DNA of 64,000 nucleotides from Argyresthia goedartella (Eukaryota > Arthropoda > Insecta > Lepidoptera > Argyresthiidae): assembly GCA_949825045.1 (NCBI GenBank), contig OX463813.1:27634001-27698000 (forward strand). Reading direction: 5' to 3'. The position numbers were made by a program, and so were the translations under genes. Numbering within the stretch: position 1 is the stretch's first letter; the number at the start of each line of letters is the position of its first letter. Below, one piece after another: positions 45,925-57,850 of this stretch. The notes under the pieces are model-generated. The model saw only the letters and a list, made by a program, of their open reading frames with translations, was not told the DNA's origin and made no database searches.

Positions 45925-48912
45925 CCCTTTAACGCACACCCTTACATATTTTGAAAATTCATTATTTTTCCTGTTAATTATTATTCTTTGAACTAAATTA
46001 TAAAACTTTTACTATGGGTAGCACTCATGATTGATATTAGTTTTACAGAAAATTAAAAAAATGTTGTGGCTATTAAACTGACCAGTGACGGTTAGGAATA
46101 TATGTCTGTCAGGTTGCAATCACTGGCTAGTGTACTGACCACCCATTTCTTTTTATTTCTGTTAAGGATAATGTGTTTTTATGAAAAAAAAAATATATTT
46201 TAATCAACATTTATTCTTACACTATGAGCAAAAACAAAAACAAAAACATTTCTTTAGTAATGTTAACAAAATCACTCTTCTCCTGTTTCATTTTGAGATC
46301 CAGATTTATTGAGATCTTTTTATTATTAAAACTAATTATATGAAAAAAATAATTAGGAACTTCTTCCATAAAATAAACAATAACTATTCGGGCATTTAGT
46401 TAGGTAGGTACTGTAAATTTTAAAACTGATTATTTTGATTTCTTCTCTTTTCCTGATTCATGAAATGGCACAAAACATTCTACACACAAAGCGACATTGC
46501 AGCTAATGCAATCGTAAACACTTCTCTTTGGCTTAGCTGTTGTACTGCAATATCGACATCTGCGCGGATTTTTCTTTACAGATCTTATCAATTTATGATC
46601 ACCTCCTTCTTGGGATTGAAAAATAGGCAATGATTGTTCAACTTTTCCGATCAATTCATCAGCTAGTTTGCTTCTAAATTGCAAATGAGTGATTGGCTTA
46701 TTACCTACAGGGTGAGCTTTTGTCCATGTATCCTTGTATATAATGTATGCATTTACTATCGCAGCGTCTATGAGGTAAAACCAAATCTTCATCCACCATC
46801 GGCGTGATTTCCAGGAAATACTATATGACGACATGTGCTGGTCAAATTTGTCAACCCCCCCCATGTATTTGTTATAATCAATTATAGGCTTAGGGCAAGA
46901 AACGCGCTCTTTTTCACCATGGGAATTAGTGCGACGTACATGACCTTTCATATTAGGATTATGCATGTTAGATGCGACGCATACAGCCTTTTTACCGCGA
47001 TCTCTCCATTTGGTGACAGATATATTAGATTTTGTCATAGCGCATGCACTCTCACTCATGGCCATGGTTTTATCCGGCGGTAGCTTGTCAGTTGGGAAAT
47101 GTTTTCGCGATGGCATAATAGTACCAACAGCAAATATTTTTTCTTCAAGAGTTTCACCAATAAAGGTAATGCAGTAAAAAAGCGGTCAAAAAATAAGCAG
47201 TAGCCAAAACCTTCAAACATAACGGCCAACTTCATCACAACAGACTCCCCAAGACTTACTTCTTTACCACCGGTCAAACTTTTTCCTTCATATATCTCAA
47301 AGCCAAGCATATAACCAGTAACGGCACAGCAAATAACCCACACCTTGAAGCCACGTTTGATTGGTTTGAGAGGCATGTATTGTTTGAGTGTAGAGCGACC
47401 TTTGAAGGCTATCATGCTTTCATCGATTGATAGTTGTCTATGAGGACTGAAAGCAGATCTAAAAACCGCAGAAAAATGTCTCAACAGCGGGCGTATCTTG
47501 AAAAGCCTATCAAATCCTGGCTGTCCTCTTGAAACCATATTCTCATTGTCATTGACATGCAAAAATCTCAATATTTTTAGAAATCGGCGCATACTCATTA
47601 CCCTGCTAATAAGGTGAACATGAAAATTGGGATCTTGTGACCAGTAAAGCCTCATAGAATGCCTTCTACCGGCTATGGAAACCCATAATAATCAAAACTC
47701 CTATGAACTTCTTGAGTTCATCTTCACAAAGGTTCAAAGACTGGCCATTTTGAGTGGCATACTTATTGCTTTCTGTAACCATAAGATTGAAGAAACCCGT
47801 CGTAAAAAAGAGAAAAAGTACATTCAGCGGTGATGATAAGTCAACTTCAGCGTTTATACCTGTGTATTGGTTGAAAACAGTATTTTTGTATTCAGAAGGA
47901 GTTCGGAATCGTTTGTTGCTCCATTTAGTGAGTAATCGTTGGTTGTCCTCAGCTGAATCTAAATTTGCTATGGGTGGCACATCTTGAGGCGTCCGTTCAT
48001 GATACGTAGGTAACTCTTCATGTGTCTGAATATCTTGATATGAAGATACACTTCGAGTACTCGGTCCACTCCCTTCAGTAGTAAACGTCACGTTATGAAC
48101 ATCATCAGCGTCTGAATCACCACCAGCGTCTGAATTCATCGCTTGGTCGTCATTTATGGCAAACAATTCCTGCCAATCATCCTCAGTTAGCGCCTCTAAG
48201 TCCAGATTTCCACGATACATTCTAAAAAAAACAATAAACAAAATATATAACGTAACGAGCTTCATTTTATATACGCCACTTACTTTAGGTCAAAATACGT
48301 AAATAAAACATATAATATTTTTCACTATCTATGTAATAATAACCAAACCAAACGTTACACCATAAATTAGGTTAAACTATTCAAAATACAACAAAATAAC
48401 CTTTGTAATCATGTATGTATCAAGCGGATTATGAAAATATTTATAACAATAAAGTCGTGTCAAAGTGGTGTATGTAATTTTTAGGTTAGTTTTTTTTTCA
48501 CGCTACCAAGATTTTGATCACACGAAAAACAGTTATTATTTATTTGTATCTTTATATTTATGAGTAAAATAGAAGCAAAATATAATAAAAAAACTATTAT
48601 TACTTACTTTTACCGGTAAAAATAATAATTTGATATAAAAACACACAGAGATAAACTGCACTTGCACGTGGTTACTTCAAATGTAATTCGTTGAGTGCAC
48701 GGTGGCTTGTATACTAGCCAGGTCAAAAAGGGGCGCGAAACTTTTTTATCATGCGTAAGCGGCGTTTGATGGTTAGTTTACTGGACGGTGTGCTTTATCT
48801 TGATGCGTAAATATCAATAAGGTTCAGACTACGATTAAAAGTCTATGAATTATGACCCTTATTTTAGGTGGCCTTTTTATTAGCCACTTTGTATGACCTG
48901 TCCTATAAAGGG
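45925..48912 (-). mobile_element. piggyBac transposon, 2988 bp
   Basis: TTAA at 45921-45924 and 48913-48916 flank the element, whose ends both begin CCCTTTA, the signature of piggyBac insertion. LINE coding sequence resumes on both sides. It contains one transposase pseudogene. Confidence 0.9.
46430..48265 (-). pseudogene. piggyBac transposase (PGBD4-type) with two frameshifts
   Basis: Three consecutive minus-strand frames form one protein. The first (48265-47666) has the acidic N-terminus and LCEDELKKFIGVLIIMGFHS; the start is probably MYRGN at 48220. The second (47655-47056) has the first catalytic Asp in LSIDESMIAFKGR and the second in LFFDRFFT, where the usual Asn after Asp is Arg. The third (47116-46430) has the third Asp in PIIDYNKYMGGVDKFD, and a C-terminal Cys-rich finger CRYC...CISC...CVEC typical of piggyBac. 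Frameshifts lie near 47665 and 47120. The intact enzyme excises at TTAA sites without footprint. This copy cannot be active. Confidence 0.92.
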
Positions 48913-48916
48913 TTAA

Positions 48917-48989
48917 ACTATGCCTTGTGTTCTCGCTCTACTGTGGCTGTAACTAGGGTTTTCAGACTCTTATAATATTTCATGGAGCT
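48917..48989 (-). pseudogene. LINE ORF2 relic, middle segment
   Basis: It encodes KYYKSLKTLVTATVEREHKA in frame with 54171-54515 upstream and, once piggyBac is removed, with FNHFINNNINKPKELW downstream. Confidence 0.8.
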
Positions 48990-49533
48990 TGTTCAGGCTT
49001 CTCGGCACCTAATGACCTCGTAGGGGCCCATCAGCTACGAGGTAGCGTAGCGATCAGTTGCCAAGAAGTGTGAACGTCGGCGATTCACCGAGCTAAGGTA
49101 AATGGAGTCGATCTAACCTGGTCTGTGCTTCGGTCCCGTCAACCTCCTGTCTCTCTGCAAGGCCCGGGTGCACCCTAGGCTCTTCTTGGTAGACAGGTTC
49201 TTCAGCCAACCAGGTATGACTGGCAGGCCAGCTTCGATGAGCACAGTGTTCCAACACAGGTTATGTTACGTGGGAAAAACCAATCGGCCACGTAAATGCG
49301 AACTTTATCTGGTTCGGGGAACCACAACACACTCAGCTATATAGACAATCCTGAGGGAAACCCGAATACATTCCAGATGGACTGCGATTTAATTTCAATA
49401 CCCTATCCAAACGCGTTTACATTGCGAGGGCTTTCGTCTGTTAGTTGTCAAAAAACTGCTAGGTTGGCAGCAACGTCAAATTCAAAATGGCCGTTCAGAA
49501 ACCATCGATCGAATATCGATTTGGAATCGAACA
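48990..49533 (-). repeat. BEL/Pao 3' LTR, 544 bp
   Basis: On the minus strand it begins TGTTCGATTCC and ends GCCTGAACA. It differs from the 5' LTR (53627-54170) at two visible positions (48991 and 49244). Confidence 0.95.
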
Positions 49534-49565
49534 ATCACCCGCCCGGACAGGCACCCACCTGTCCC

Positions 49566-51185
49566 CTAATCTACGGGCAGCCGAGACAACGTTGCTACCG
49601 CTCGTTTTAGAACCGAGCCTCCTACTAGAACCTCTGCAGACCGGGGGGTCCCGTCCTTGCCAGGGAACAAGTTAACAATGCGCCCCCTGCGCCAACGTAG
49701 TGGCGGTAGGTTAGCATCCTTAACCAGAACAAGGTCACCAACACTAGGGGGGCTGGTTTTGTCAGTCCACTTAAGGCGCTGTTGTAAGATATGCAGATAC
49801 TCGAGCGACCAACGCTTCCAGAAATTCTGAGTAAACTGCTGCAACATCTGATACCTTGACAACCGATACAATTTCACTCCCTCGAAGGGGTGCTCGGGCA
49901 ACGCGTTAAGTGGCTGTCCTATCAAGAAATGGCCTGGGGTCAGAGCATCCAGGTCATTTGGATCCGAGCTGAGCGGACACAACGGTCGCGAATTGAGAAC
50001 GGCCTCGATCTTACAAAACAATGTCGCGAGCTCCTCAAAAGTCAGCGCGGTCTGACCTACTATACGCCCCAAGTGCGTCTTAGCTGACTTAACTACGGCC
50101 TCAAAAATCCCACCCCAGTGGGGGCAAATCGGTGGGCTGAAGGTCCACTGTATACCCCGACGGGAGAGGGCCGTTCTAATATCCACTTTATTTACATTCA
50201 AAAAGTTGACTATCTCTCGTAAGTATCGTTCCGCACCGATGTAGTTAGTGCCGTTATCAGAGCGGATCAAAGTTGGAAGTCCCCTTCGAGAAACAAACCT
50301 ATCCAAACAAGCAATGAAAGCCTCTGTCGAGAGATCAGCAACGAGCTCGAGATGTACCGCCTTGGTGGATAAACAAACAAACACACATAGGTACGCCTTG
50401 TATTGCCCCTTCTGGGTAACATGCACGGCCGCTCTGGGGCCATGATCCGAAGATACTACTACATGGCTGTGGGGCCAGTCCGATTCTCTCTTGGCAAGCC
50501 AGGGTGGTCCCCACCACAAATGGTGTCTAACGAGTTCAGGAGCCCGACATCCCCTGGATGCACAATCAGACGGGTTCAATTCTCCTGGTACATGTCTCCA
50601 GGTCAGTGGGACCTCAGACGACACAATCTGGGAGACTCGGTTCGCAACAAAAACCTCTTAGTTATGGACCGAAGCCTTCAGCCAGCACAAAACAATCTGG
50701 CTGTCCGTCCACGCGTACACCGTATCCTCCAAAACCACTGACCCACGCAACACTGTTAGAGTGTGATTCAAAAGTTTGGTCAAAAGAGCAGCCCCGGACA
50801 GTTCCAGTTTTGGAATCGTCATCCTTGTCCGAATAGGCGCTACCTTGCTTTTTGCCAAAACCAAACGCACGTCGACCTCCCCGGTGGAGGTGACGGTTCG
50901 CAAATAAACCGCTGCCGCAAACCCTCGTTCAGAGGCATCACAAAACCCGTGAAGGGTTGCCCTGTAATCCCCAGCAGGGACCAATTTCCTCGGCAGCGAT
51001 ACATTATTTATATTGAGGCCCAACCATTGTGCTAAATCATTCGATACAATGCAGCCCTGAGCTCCAGAATCTAATAGGGCGCGAACGTATGTTGGGTTGC
51101 CCGCCAAATCCCAAACAAGCACAGAGGCGATCGGTAACACCACCGTCTCCGGTTGGGGGGCAACAAATTGTTGGGCCGCAAATTC
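49566..51185 (-). pseudogene. BEL/Pao pol with two in-frame deletions
   Basis: The frame continues directly from gag after a TAG at 51186. The protease active site ALLDSGAQGCIVSNDLAQWL is followed at once by RNase H (VSLPRKLVPAG, HGFCDASERGFAAAVY, AWTDSQIVLCWL), so the rest of protease and all of RT are absent. A TAA at 50658 replaces the Leu codon of the conserved Lys-Leu-Glu after LKASVH. After HVTQKGQ the frame enters the integrase core at YKAYLCVFVCLSTKAVHLEL. The HHCC finger and first catalytic Asp are missing, while RSDNGTNY (second Asp), GGIFEAVVKSA (Glu) and the C-terminal domain remain. Compared with the copy at 21-26 kb, about 1.65 kb and 0.7 kb are gone, both in frame. Confidence 0.9.
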
Positions 51186-53099
51186 CTAGCGAGGGCCCCC
51201 GGGGCCCCACTCTGCCTGTAACCGATCAGGGATGCAGCTATACGCCAGCGGGTCCCATTGTACAAATGGCCCACGCGCCGGTTCCATTCCCAACCTACGA
51301 TTCCCCGTAAAGGGGGGTGGGCGTGAATTCAATCGTGGCCGCTCCATGAGCGGGGGGGACATCACATGTGACCGACGAGGACGAGGCGACGAGCGGGGCG
51401 ACAACTGAGGCGGCGTCCGAACCGCACCCGCATAGCTCGAAGGTGTCCCATGCCACCCGCCCGTTACGGCCTGCTCAACACACCCAATGTCCCGCTGAGT
51501 CGGATGCTGCGTCGCAACCGAAAACTCAGGGCCCCCCATGTGATGACCCTGAGTGCGGCCCTGCACCCCTGGGTGGCCACGTGCTTGTGGCCCCATTGCC
51601 CGCTGAGTTGGATGCTGAGTCGCAACCGAAAACTCAGGGCCCCCCATGTGATGACCCTGAGTGCGGCTCTGCACACTAGTACTGCCCTGTGCACGTGGGG
51701 ACGTTGGCCCCTGAGTTGCGCTCCGAGTCGTAAACGAATTCTCAGGGCCCCATGCCGTGTCACCCTGGGTACGGCCCTGTGCACGTGGGGACGTTGGCCC
51801 CTGAGTTGCGCTCCGAGTCGCAAACGAATTCTCAGGGCCCCATGCCGTGTCCCCCTGGGTACGGCCCTGTGGTGGCTGTTGGCCGGACCGGTTCATGCAC
51901 AACAGATTGTTGTGGGCCCCACCACAATATCCGCACATTTTTGTGCGCGTGCAGTCCCTAGCCATGTGTGGCCCGAGGCACAGGAAACACCAGCTCCGCT
52001 GCTTGGCCATCCGGCGCCGTCCCTGAACCCTAAGTTCCCCGAACTTATTGCAATTGGCCACAGCATGGCCAATCTGCCTACAACATGGGCAGGTCTCACC
52101 ATGTGGGGTCAATTCACTCACAGTCCCATACGACTGCCGGTTGGTGCGGTCCTTCCTCGTCGGAGGGCCCCTACTCACAGCGCTCCCGGCAGCTCTCTGT
52201 GGCTCCGAAGGATGGGTGACCGTCAACCCCAAATTCTCTGCCCGTCGAGCCTCCTCTTCCAAGAATCCGACCAAGTCGGAGAAGGCGGGCAGGTCCTCGG
52301 CCGACCTCCCGTGAGACTGTTCGAAACGAGTCTGCACGTCAGCGGGTAGGCGGGAAAGTACAATGTACAGCAGTAGGTACGACCATTCACCAACCGGAAG
52401 TCCAAGATTCTCTAGAGCCTTGGTGACGGACAACAACGGGTTCAAAACCTCCGTCTGTATGGCCCCGACCTTGTTCACAACCGGGATACTAAACAAACGG
52501 TTCAGTTGGGCATCGGCCAACCTCCGTTTGTTATGGTAACGTCTGACCAACAATTGTCTGGCCGTTTCATAGTTACCCTCCGTAACTGTCAAATGAGCGA
52601 CCAGCTCCCTAGGCTCACCCCTCAATGCTGCCACCAGCTGAGCCATCTTGACAGACTTGGTAATGTCCGATCGCATGTGCACCAAACTGTCGAACAGATT
52701 GATGAAGCTCATCCATTCACCGGACACTCCGTCAAAAGTAGGCATAGTTATGGCCGGCAACCTGGACCCTGAACCCTGAAGCGGCAGAGGTGCTCCAATG
52801 TCACCACCATGGCTGGACTCGCGCTGTCTACGTATGTCCGCAGCCTTCTGCGTGATAGCAGCTGCCATCTCCATACATTGGTCGACATCCCCTAGCAACC
52901 GTGACAGCCTGTCAGGTGCGCAACCATCAACTGATTCCGCCTGCGCGGACAATTCGAGCACCCTATTGTAACGTTCCTTAACGTCCATAGACCGCTCCAA
53001 TACCACATCATGCCTATCTAAACGGTCTATCAGACCGTGTGCGGAGGAAAACCATCTGAGTTCCTTAGAAACACCCTTCTGGATTTCAGATAACGACAT
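51186..53099 (-). CDS. BEL/Pao Gag, intact 637 aa
   Basis: It starts at ATG 53099 (MSLSEIQKGVSKELRW). A coiled N-terminal region is followed by the capsid-like blocks TMPTFDGVSGEW, LRGEPRELVAHLTVTEGNYE and LPVGEWSYLLLYIVLSRLPA. Three zinc knuckles follow: CPCCRQIGHAVANC, CFLCLGPHMARDC and CGYCGGAHNNLLC. They bind RNA during particle assembly in the cytoplasm. The C-terminal third contains two tandem repeats, of 30 and 36 residues, each present twice. The frame has no lesion, in contrast to pol. It ends in TAG, after which the same frame continues into pol; this may be a mutation or a read-through stop, since BEL elements usually encode one Gag-Pol frame. Confidence 0.92.
   Translation of the reverse strand: MSLSEIQKGVSKELRWFSSAHGLIDRLDRHDVVLERSMDVKERYNRVLELSAQAESVDGCAPDRLSRLLGDVDQCMEMAAAITQKAADIRRQRESSHGGDIGAPLPLQGSGSRLPAITMPTFDGVSGEWMSFINLFDSLVHMRSDITKSVKMAQLVAALRGEPRELVAHLTVTEGNYETARQLLVRRYHNKRRLADAQLNRLFSIPVVNKVGAIQTEVLNPLLSVTKALENLGLPVGEWSYLLLYIVLSRLPADVQTRFEQSHGRSAEDLPAFSDLVGFLEEEARRAENLGLTVTHPSEPQRAAGSAVSRGPPTRKDRTNRQSYGTVSELTPHGETCPCCRQIGHAVANCNKFGELRVQGRRRMAKQRSWCFLCLGPHMARDCTRTKMCGYCGGAHNNLLCMNRSGQQPPQGRTQGDTAWGPENSFATRSATQGPTSPRAQGRTQGDTAWGPENSFTTRSATQGPTSPRAQGSTSVQSRTQGHHMGGPEFSVATQHPTQRAMGPQARGHPGVQGRTQGHHMGGPEFSVATQHPTQRDIGCVEQAVTGGWHGTPSSYAGAVRTPPQLSPRSSPRPRRSHVMSPPLMERPRLNSRPPPFTGNRRLGMEPARGPFVQWDPLAYSCIPDRLQAEWGPGGPR
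51481..51861 (-). repeat. in-frame tandem repeats in gag
   Basis: A 108-bp unit (36 aa, containing GHHMGGPEFSVATQHPTQR) is repeated at about 51500-51680. A 90-bp unit (30 aa, GRTQGDTAWGPENSF) is repeated at about 51682-51861. Copies are nearly identical. Confidence 0.9.
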
Positions 53100-53626
53100 G
53101 ATCGGAACGATACTTACTCACAATTTGCAGTAACTCAATTTTATTGAACCCTCCAGTCTACAACCCAAACGAGGGAACCCTAAACCACAACTTAAACAAT
53201 GCTGTTTTCCTTAAACAATAGGAACCGAGTTTTATATCTATATAAATTCTGTAAATACAATTTAGTTTCCCTTTATCATTATAACACACACAGATAGTCA
53301 ATATTAGTTCAAGTTATAAATTGCTATAAACTGAAAACAATGTAATAGCCTGCTATCAATAGATGTAACTACCTATGTTAACCAAAACATTCTTCAATAG
53401 CATTACTAGACCACTAATAGATTGACTAACTGGTAATTCAATTCAATATCTGTCTATCTACTACCAGCAATAGACCTATAGCTTACAATACTACCAATCT
53501 ATGTGGATATAGGAACAACAGTTACCTAATAACCGCCTATACCTACAGATTGATAGTCCCAAATCGTGCGTTCCTGGAGCCCTTGACGGCTGCAAATCTC
53601 AGGAAACCACGCTCTAGCTACCAAAA

Positions 53627-54170
53627 TTTTCAGGCTTCTCGGCACCTAATGACCTCGTAGGGGCCCATCAGCTACGAGGTAGCGTAGCGATCAGTTGCCA
53701 AGAAGTGTGAACGTCGGCGATTCACCGAGCTAAGGTAAATGGAGTCGATCTAACCTGGTCTGTGCTTCGGTCCCGTCAACCTCCTGTCTCTCTGCAAGGC
53801 CCGGGTGCACCCTAGGCTCTTCTTGGTAGACAGGTTCTTCAGCCAACCAGGTATGACTGGCAGGCCAGCTTCGATGAGCATAGTGTTCCAACACAGGTTA
53901 TGTTACGTGGGAAAAACCAATCGGCCACGTAAATGCGAACTTTATCTGGTTCGGGGAACCACAACACACTCAGCTATATAGACAATCCTGAGGGAAACCC
54001 GAATACATTCCAGATGGACTGCGATTTAATTTCAATACCCTATCCAAACGCGTTTACATTGCGAGGGCTTTCGTCTGTTAGTTGTCAAAAAACTGCTAGG
54101 TTGGCAGCAACGTCAAATTCAAAATGGCCGTTCAGAAACCATCGATCGAATATCGATTTGGAATCGAACA
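53627..54170 (-). repeat. BEL/Pao 5' LTR, 544 bp
   Basis: Same boundaries as the 3' LTR. The gag ATG lies about 530 bases inside, and the PBS-like TGGTAGCTAGAGCG begins at 53623. Confidence 0.95.
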
Positions 54171-54515
54171 GAGCTATCAGTTTTGAGATTTTGGGCTTTT
54201 TGTAAACTCATCATGAGTTTCACCGTATCAGTTATCCATGGCTTAGGTTTGGACTGGTGCGTGTTTGTTAAACAAGTTGCTTACATAATTATGAAATATC
54301 GCAATCATTTCGTCGACGGTGTGCAATAGATAGATATTGTGCCAATGAGTAAGATGCACATCTGTAGTGAACTGTTCCGAATATCGTCGGCCTAGAAAGT
54401 TAAACAAGTGCGATAGTAGGCATCCCGTTATTAAATCTTTATCAATAAGCCTTTTAAAACCTGGGCCATGACTAACAGCGAGAAACGTAGGTTCGAGGTA
54501 TATGGCATGGGCATG
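54171..54515 (-). pseudogene. LINE ORF2 relic, 5' segment (endonuclease-RT linker)
   Basis: An open minus-strand frame reads IYLEPTFLAVSHGPGFKRLI, RRYSEQFTTDVHLTHWHN and KPKPWITDTVKLMMSLQKAQ and runs into the BEL/Pao duplication site GAGCT. It continues in sense at 48917-48989. Confidence 0.75.
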
Positions 54516-54544
54516 AAATACACTATCTCGATGTGTACTCGTTG

Positions 54545-54690
54545 ACGACCGGTATATCCCAGCGGGTAGTGACCCGGCCTACGAAGCAGACGTTCCTGGG
54601 TTTGAATCGCGGTAAGGGCAAATATTTGTGTGATGAGCATGATTGTTTGTTTCTTAGTCTTGGATATTTTCTATGTACATAAGAATTTAT
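54545..54690 (+). repeat. tRNA-derived SINE, second type
   Basis: It has CCCAGCGGGTAGTGACCCGG (A-box region) and GGGTTTGAATCGCGG (B box). A different body follows (GATTGTTTGTTTCTTAGTCT), so it is not the family at 39405. Confidence 0.6.
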
Positions 54691-54806
54691 CTGTATTAAA
54701 TATATCATCGTCTAGTACCGATAACACAAGCCTTATTGATCTTTCTATGGGTCTAGTTAGGTTTGTGTAAGATTGTCTTCTAATTTATATTTAAAAAAAA
54801 CTTTAC

Positions 54807-54990
54807 TTGTGCCAAAATGCCTTCGGAAAAAGGCAGGATAAAGAAGAAATCGAAAAAAGCATTTCTAGCGAGTGGAAGCGCTTCTGGTCAATGAAGGGTT
54901 ACCTTCCACTGACCCTCAAGCTCAACTCACCAACATGTGTATCCTGCCTATCCTACCCTACGCTACCTGAGTACATAGTTCAATACTTAA
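54807..54990 (+). pseudogene. LINE ORF2 fragment
   Basis: SISSEWKRFWSMKGYLPLTL and CVSCLSYPTLPE resemble the post-RT region of RTE-like LINEs (expected W..FW..K and LP.L.Y). It is about 60 codons, with a likely frameshift. Confidence 0.4.
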
Positions 54991-54994
54991 ATAC

Positions 54995-57436
54995 TAAATA
55001 CACATAACTCTTTTTCAATGTTTTGATGTATGGCCTTGAATGTAGTCCTAGCTAGAGTAGTCTATGTAGCTAGTATTTAATATTTTATTATTAAAAATTA
55101 AAAAGCTTTATAAAGGTATGAGGTATAGTATTTAGATTCAATCCTTTTTAAGTGACTATACTTCTCATGTGCGGGGGAGTTGACCACAACAAAAATAAAT
55201 TTAATCAAGAGGTGTCACCTCGCCCGAATTGGTAGTTCGAGTTTATTTCGGCCGAGATTACCACCAACTACCATTGAATTACGAAACGTGGAGGGGGGTT
55301 GTGCCATTCCCACTCCTTATGGAAAAAGGTCTGGCCGCTGTACATTAGTTAAAAAAAAAACGTTTTTTTTTTTTTTGATTCTATGTTTTACTCTTTCGCT
55401 TCTCTGCAGGCCGGAAAAGAAAAAATAATGACATAACATTTAAGGCAAATTTAATGTTGTTTCCCCACAAATGCTCACAATAGAATCTTCAGTATTCTAG
55501 GTGACGTCTGTCATAAAAGTTCCGTTTTAGGGTTAAACCAAGTTTACAGGTTTTATTTTTAAATTATTGTGTTATCTGCCACCAGATGGTGCTCCACGGG
55601 ACGGCGGGTAAAGTTTGCACTCCAGTAGAAGAATGCCCGTAGCCCGCTCTCGGCCGCAGTGCGAATGCTGATGTGGGCGTGAACTTGTTAAGAAGTATTA
55701 TCCAAACCCGAATGGAAATAATGCAAAATAGATATTGACCCAAAAGTCTTTGTTGTTTCTTTTTGCAACACACTAAATACAAACTGTGATTTGTCAAATG
55801 TCTATGCTGTGAAACAAAAATATGAAAAACATAAAAAGAATTCCTAAGAGGAATCAAAATATGATTAGCTTGTGTCTCCCGCACTAGGCACCGCCTGTAT
55901 CGCGGGAACCTCTAATGTTTATATAATGTGTGGTATACATGATAGGCATACAGCATGATAGACAGATTAAAAACATTAGCTTTAACATAAAATAGCAAAG
56001 TAGATATTTTAATAAGTAACAGGTGATTTAAACATGATAAATTAAGCTAGAAGACGAAAAATTATGATGGTTGCGCAGCACAAACATGTTACAAAACGGT
56101 AATTTTCTTCACGAGTTGATGAAACACTAGCATGTGTCGTTCATAGTCAAATGCTGTCTTTTTCACTCAAAATGGAGTTTATAAAATACAACTGCTGGAA
56201 ATATACAATTCTGATATTGTCAAACGTTTTTGTTGAAATAGGTTCAGCTTGAGACACGTTTCTAGATTTATTGGACTACCTGGTCAAATACCGTATTGTT
56301 TACATTTCCTGATTTTCAACAACCCACCTAAAGAACTGGAAGAATATAAAACAAAACATTTTACACCCTCACTACGCCGATTTAACGAGAAAAAGAGGAA
56401 TCGTTTTTTAGTCAGAAACGAATTGCAACGAAATTGTTTCGGCTTTAGCACTATTTAGTAATCTGTGGCCGCGTGGAATCCGGCCTTTAATTAGGTATTT
56501 ATTTATTAAAATTGTGCCCTCAATAGCGTAGTTTAAAACACAAAGATTTGTTGGCACTCATTTAAGTGTCCGTGGCCCAGTGTTTTCATTACACACTCGC
56601 TTCTCACGCAGGAGGAGCGGAATTCGAATCCAGTGCTGAGCATGTACCAATGAAGTTCTTTAGAACATACAGACGTTCTAATCCTTCATATATCCATAAC
56701 AGAGACGATAGGTTAGCTTCCTATCGCGCAAAATGGATTATTGAATAACTGGCTGAACGTAGGCTTCTCGGTGCTTCTGCTAATCCAAGTAGGAAAAGGC
56801 GTGACGTGACTCAATCCGTAGTACTACAAGAAATATTAGATATAATTTCACCTCAAAACAACGTTTAACCTAAATTTTGTCTTTAAAAAAGTGTTGAACA
56901 GGACTTTATTTTTTGTAATAAGACAATTTTTGAGAAATAATACCCAAGCCTAATATGTAGATAGTACGAGTATCTTCTATATATCCATCTCCATCTCTAC
57001 CAAAATATTGTTTACAAGGTTATTGGTGTTATTGGTGCGGCTACTTTCATACTCCATTTACGTAACCAGGTGCATTAATTACTTAGTATGTGGTTTACAG
57101 ATAAATAAACAACCTATGCAATTCCGGGTAGGTTTTCCTGTAATATTTGGCTTAAGTCCTATATTCTGTAGTTAACAAAACTAAAATAAAAATATATATA
57201 TTGAAAAGTTTATAGAGCCCTTTTTAATATACACTGTATGACTTATTATTGTGGTTTTTTCGTTTTGTCATTTTAACCCCTCCACTTTTTTGTAGGCAAT
57301 ATTATTTTGATATTAGAATTTAATTATGTTGCGTTTATCAGGATATATTTTTTTTGCAAAAGAGTTCAAGAATTTGATTTCAAAGATTTATTATAGTTAC
57401 TTATAGACAGAGGGACGGACAGACGCGAGTGATACA
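54995..57436. other. no gene recognised
   Basis: Mostly AT-rich. It contains a SINE-head-like stretch (56566-56650, with GGAATTCGAATCC) and a CATACGGG-family repeat (56700-56805, minus). The 106-codon frame at 55564-55884 has no recognised domain. Confidence 0.4.
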
Positions 57437-57469
57437 ATTCCTTTTTTACCTTTGAGGTAAAAAAGGAAT
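57437..57469. repeat. 15-bp-arm hairpin
   Basis: Perfect arms ATTCCTTTTTTACCT and its inverse with loop TTG. Confidence 0.9.
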
Positions 57470-57850
57470 CCTAAAAATTAGTCGCTAAATGTGCTGGTAA
57501 CGGCAAAACTCGCCAACGGCTAAGCTGAAACTTTTATTACACTATTTGTTGAAGTTTTAGGAACATTCTTAGGAGAGCTTTTTTGGATGTAGGAAACATC
57601 CGAAAAATCTAAAAATCTTGGGTTCAGTTCATGGGGTTCGATCTCTTCTGTCGATGGGGTTGGTAGCTTTTGACAGAACGGCGTATCGTGCCAGCTAGAA
57701 ATTCATAAAAGCGATCTTATCAAATCAACAACTTAAATTAACCCTGTATAAGCCCGTAAATTCATGTCGCAATTAATAGGCATATCGTTACTACTGGGGC
57801 ACTTCGGTTTTTCGATTCTCGATACGATCTCGATGAATACAACATATCTG

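Larger units (their letters stand above)
48990..54170 (-). mobile_element. BEL/Pao LTR retrotransposon, structurally complete ends, internally deleted
   Basis: Two 544-bp LTRs with only two differences, the 5-bp target duplication GAGCT (48985-48989 and 54171-54175), and the PBS-like TGGTAGC after the 5' LTR define a young insertion of 5181 bp. The coding part is a single minus-strand frame: gag, protease start, RNase H, then integrase. RT and the N-terminal half of integrase are missing. Confidence 0.95.

Noticed and set aside
51450..52349. 299-codon plus-strand frame
   Set aside because: It is an antisense shadow of gag, kept open by the GC-rich tandem repeats.
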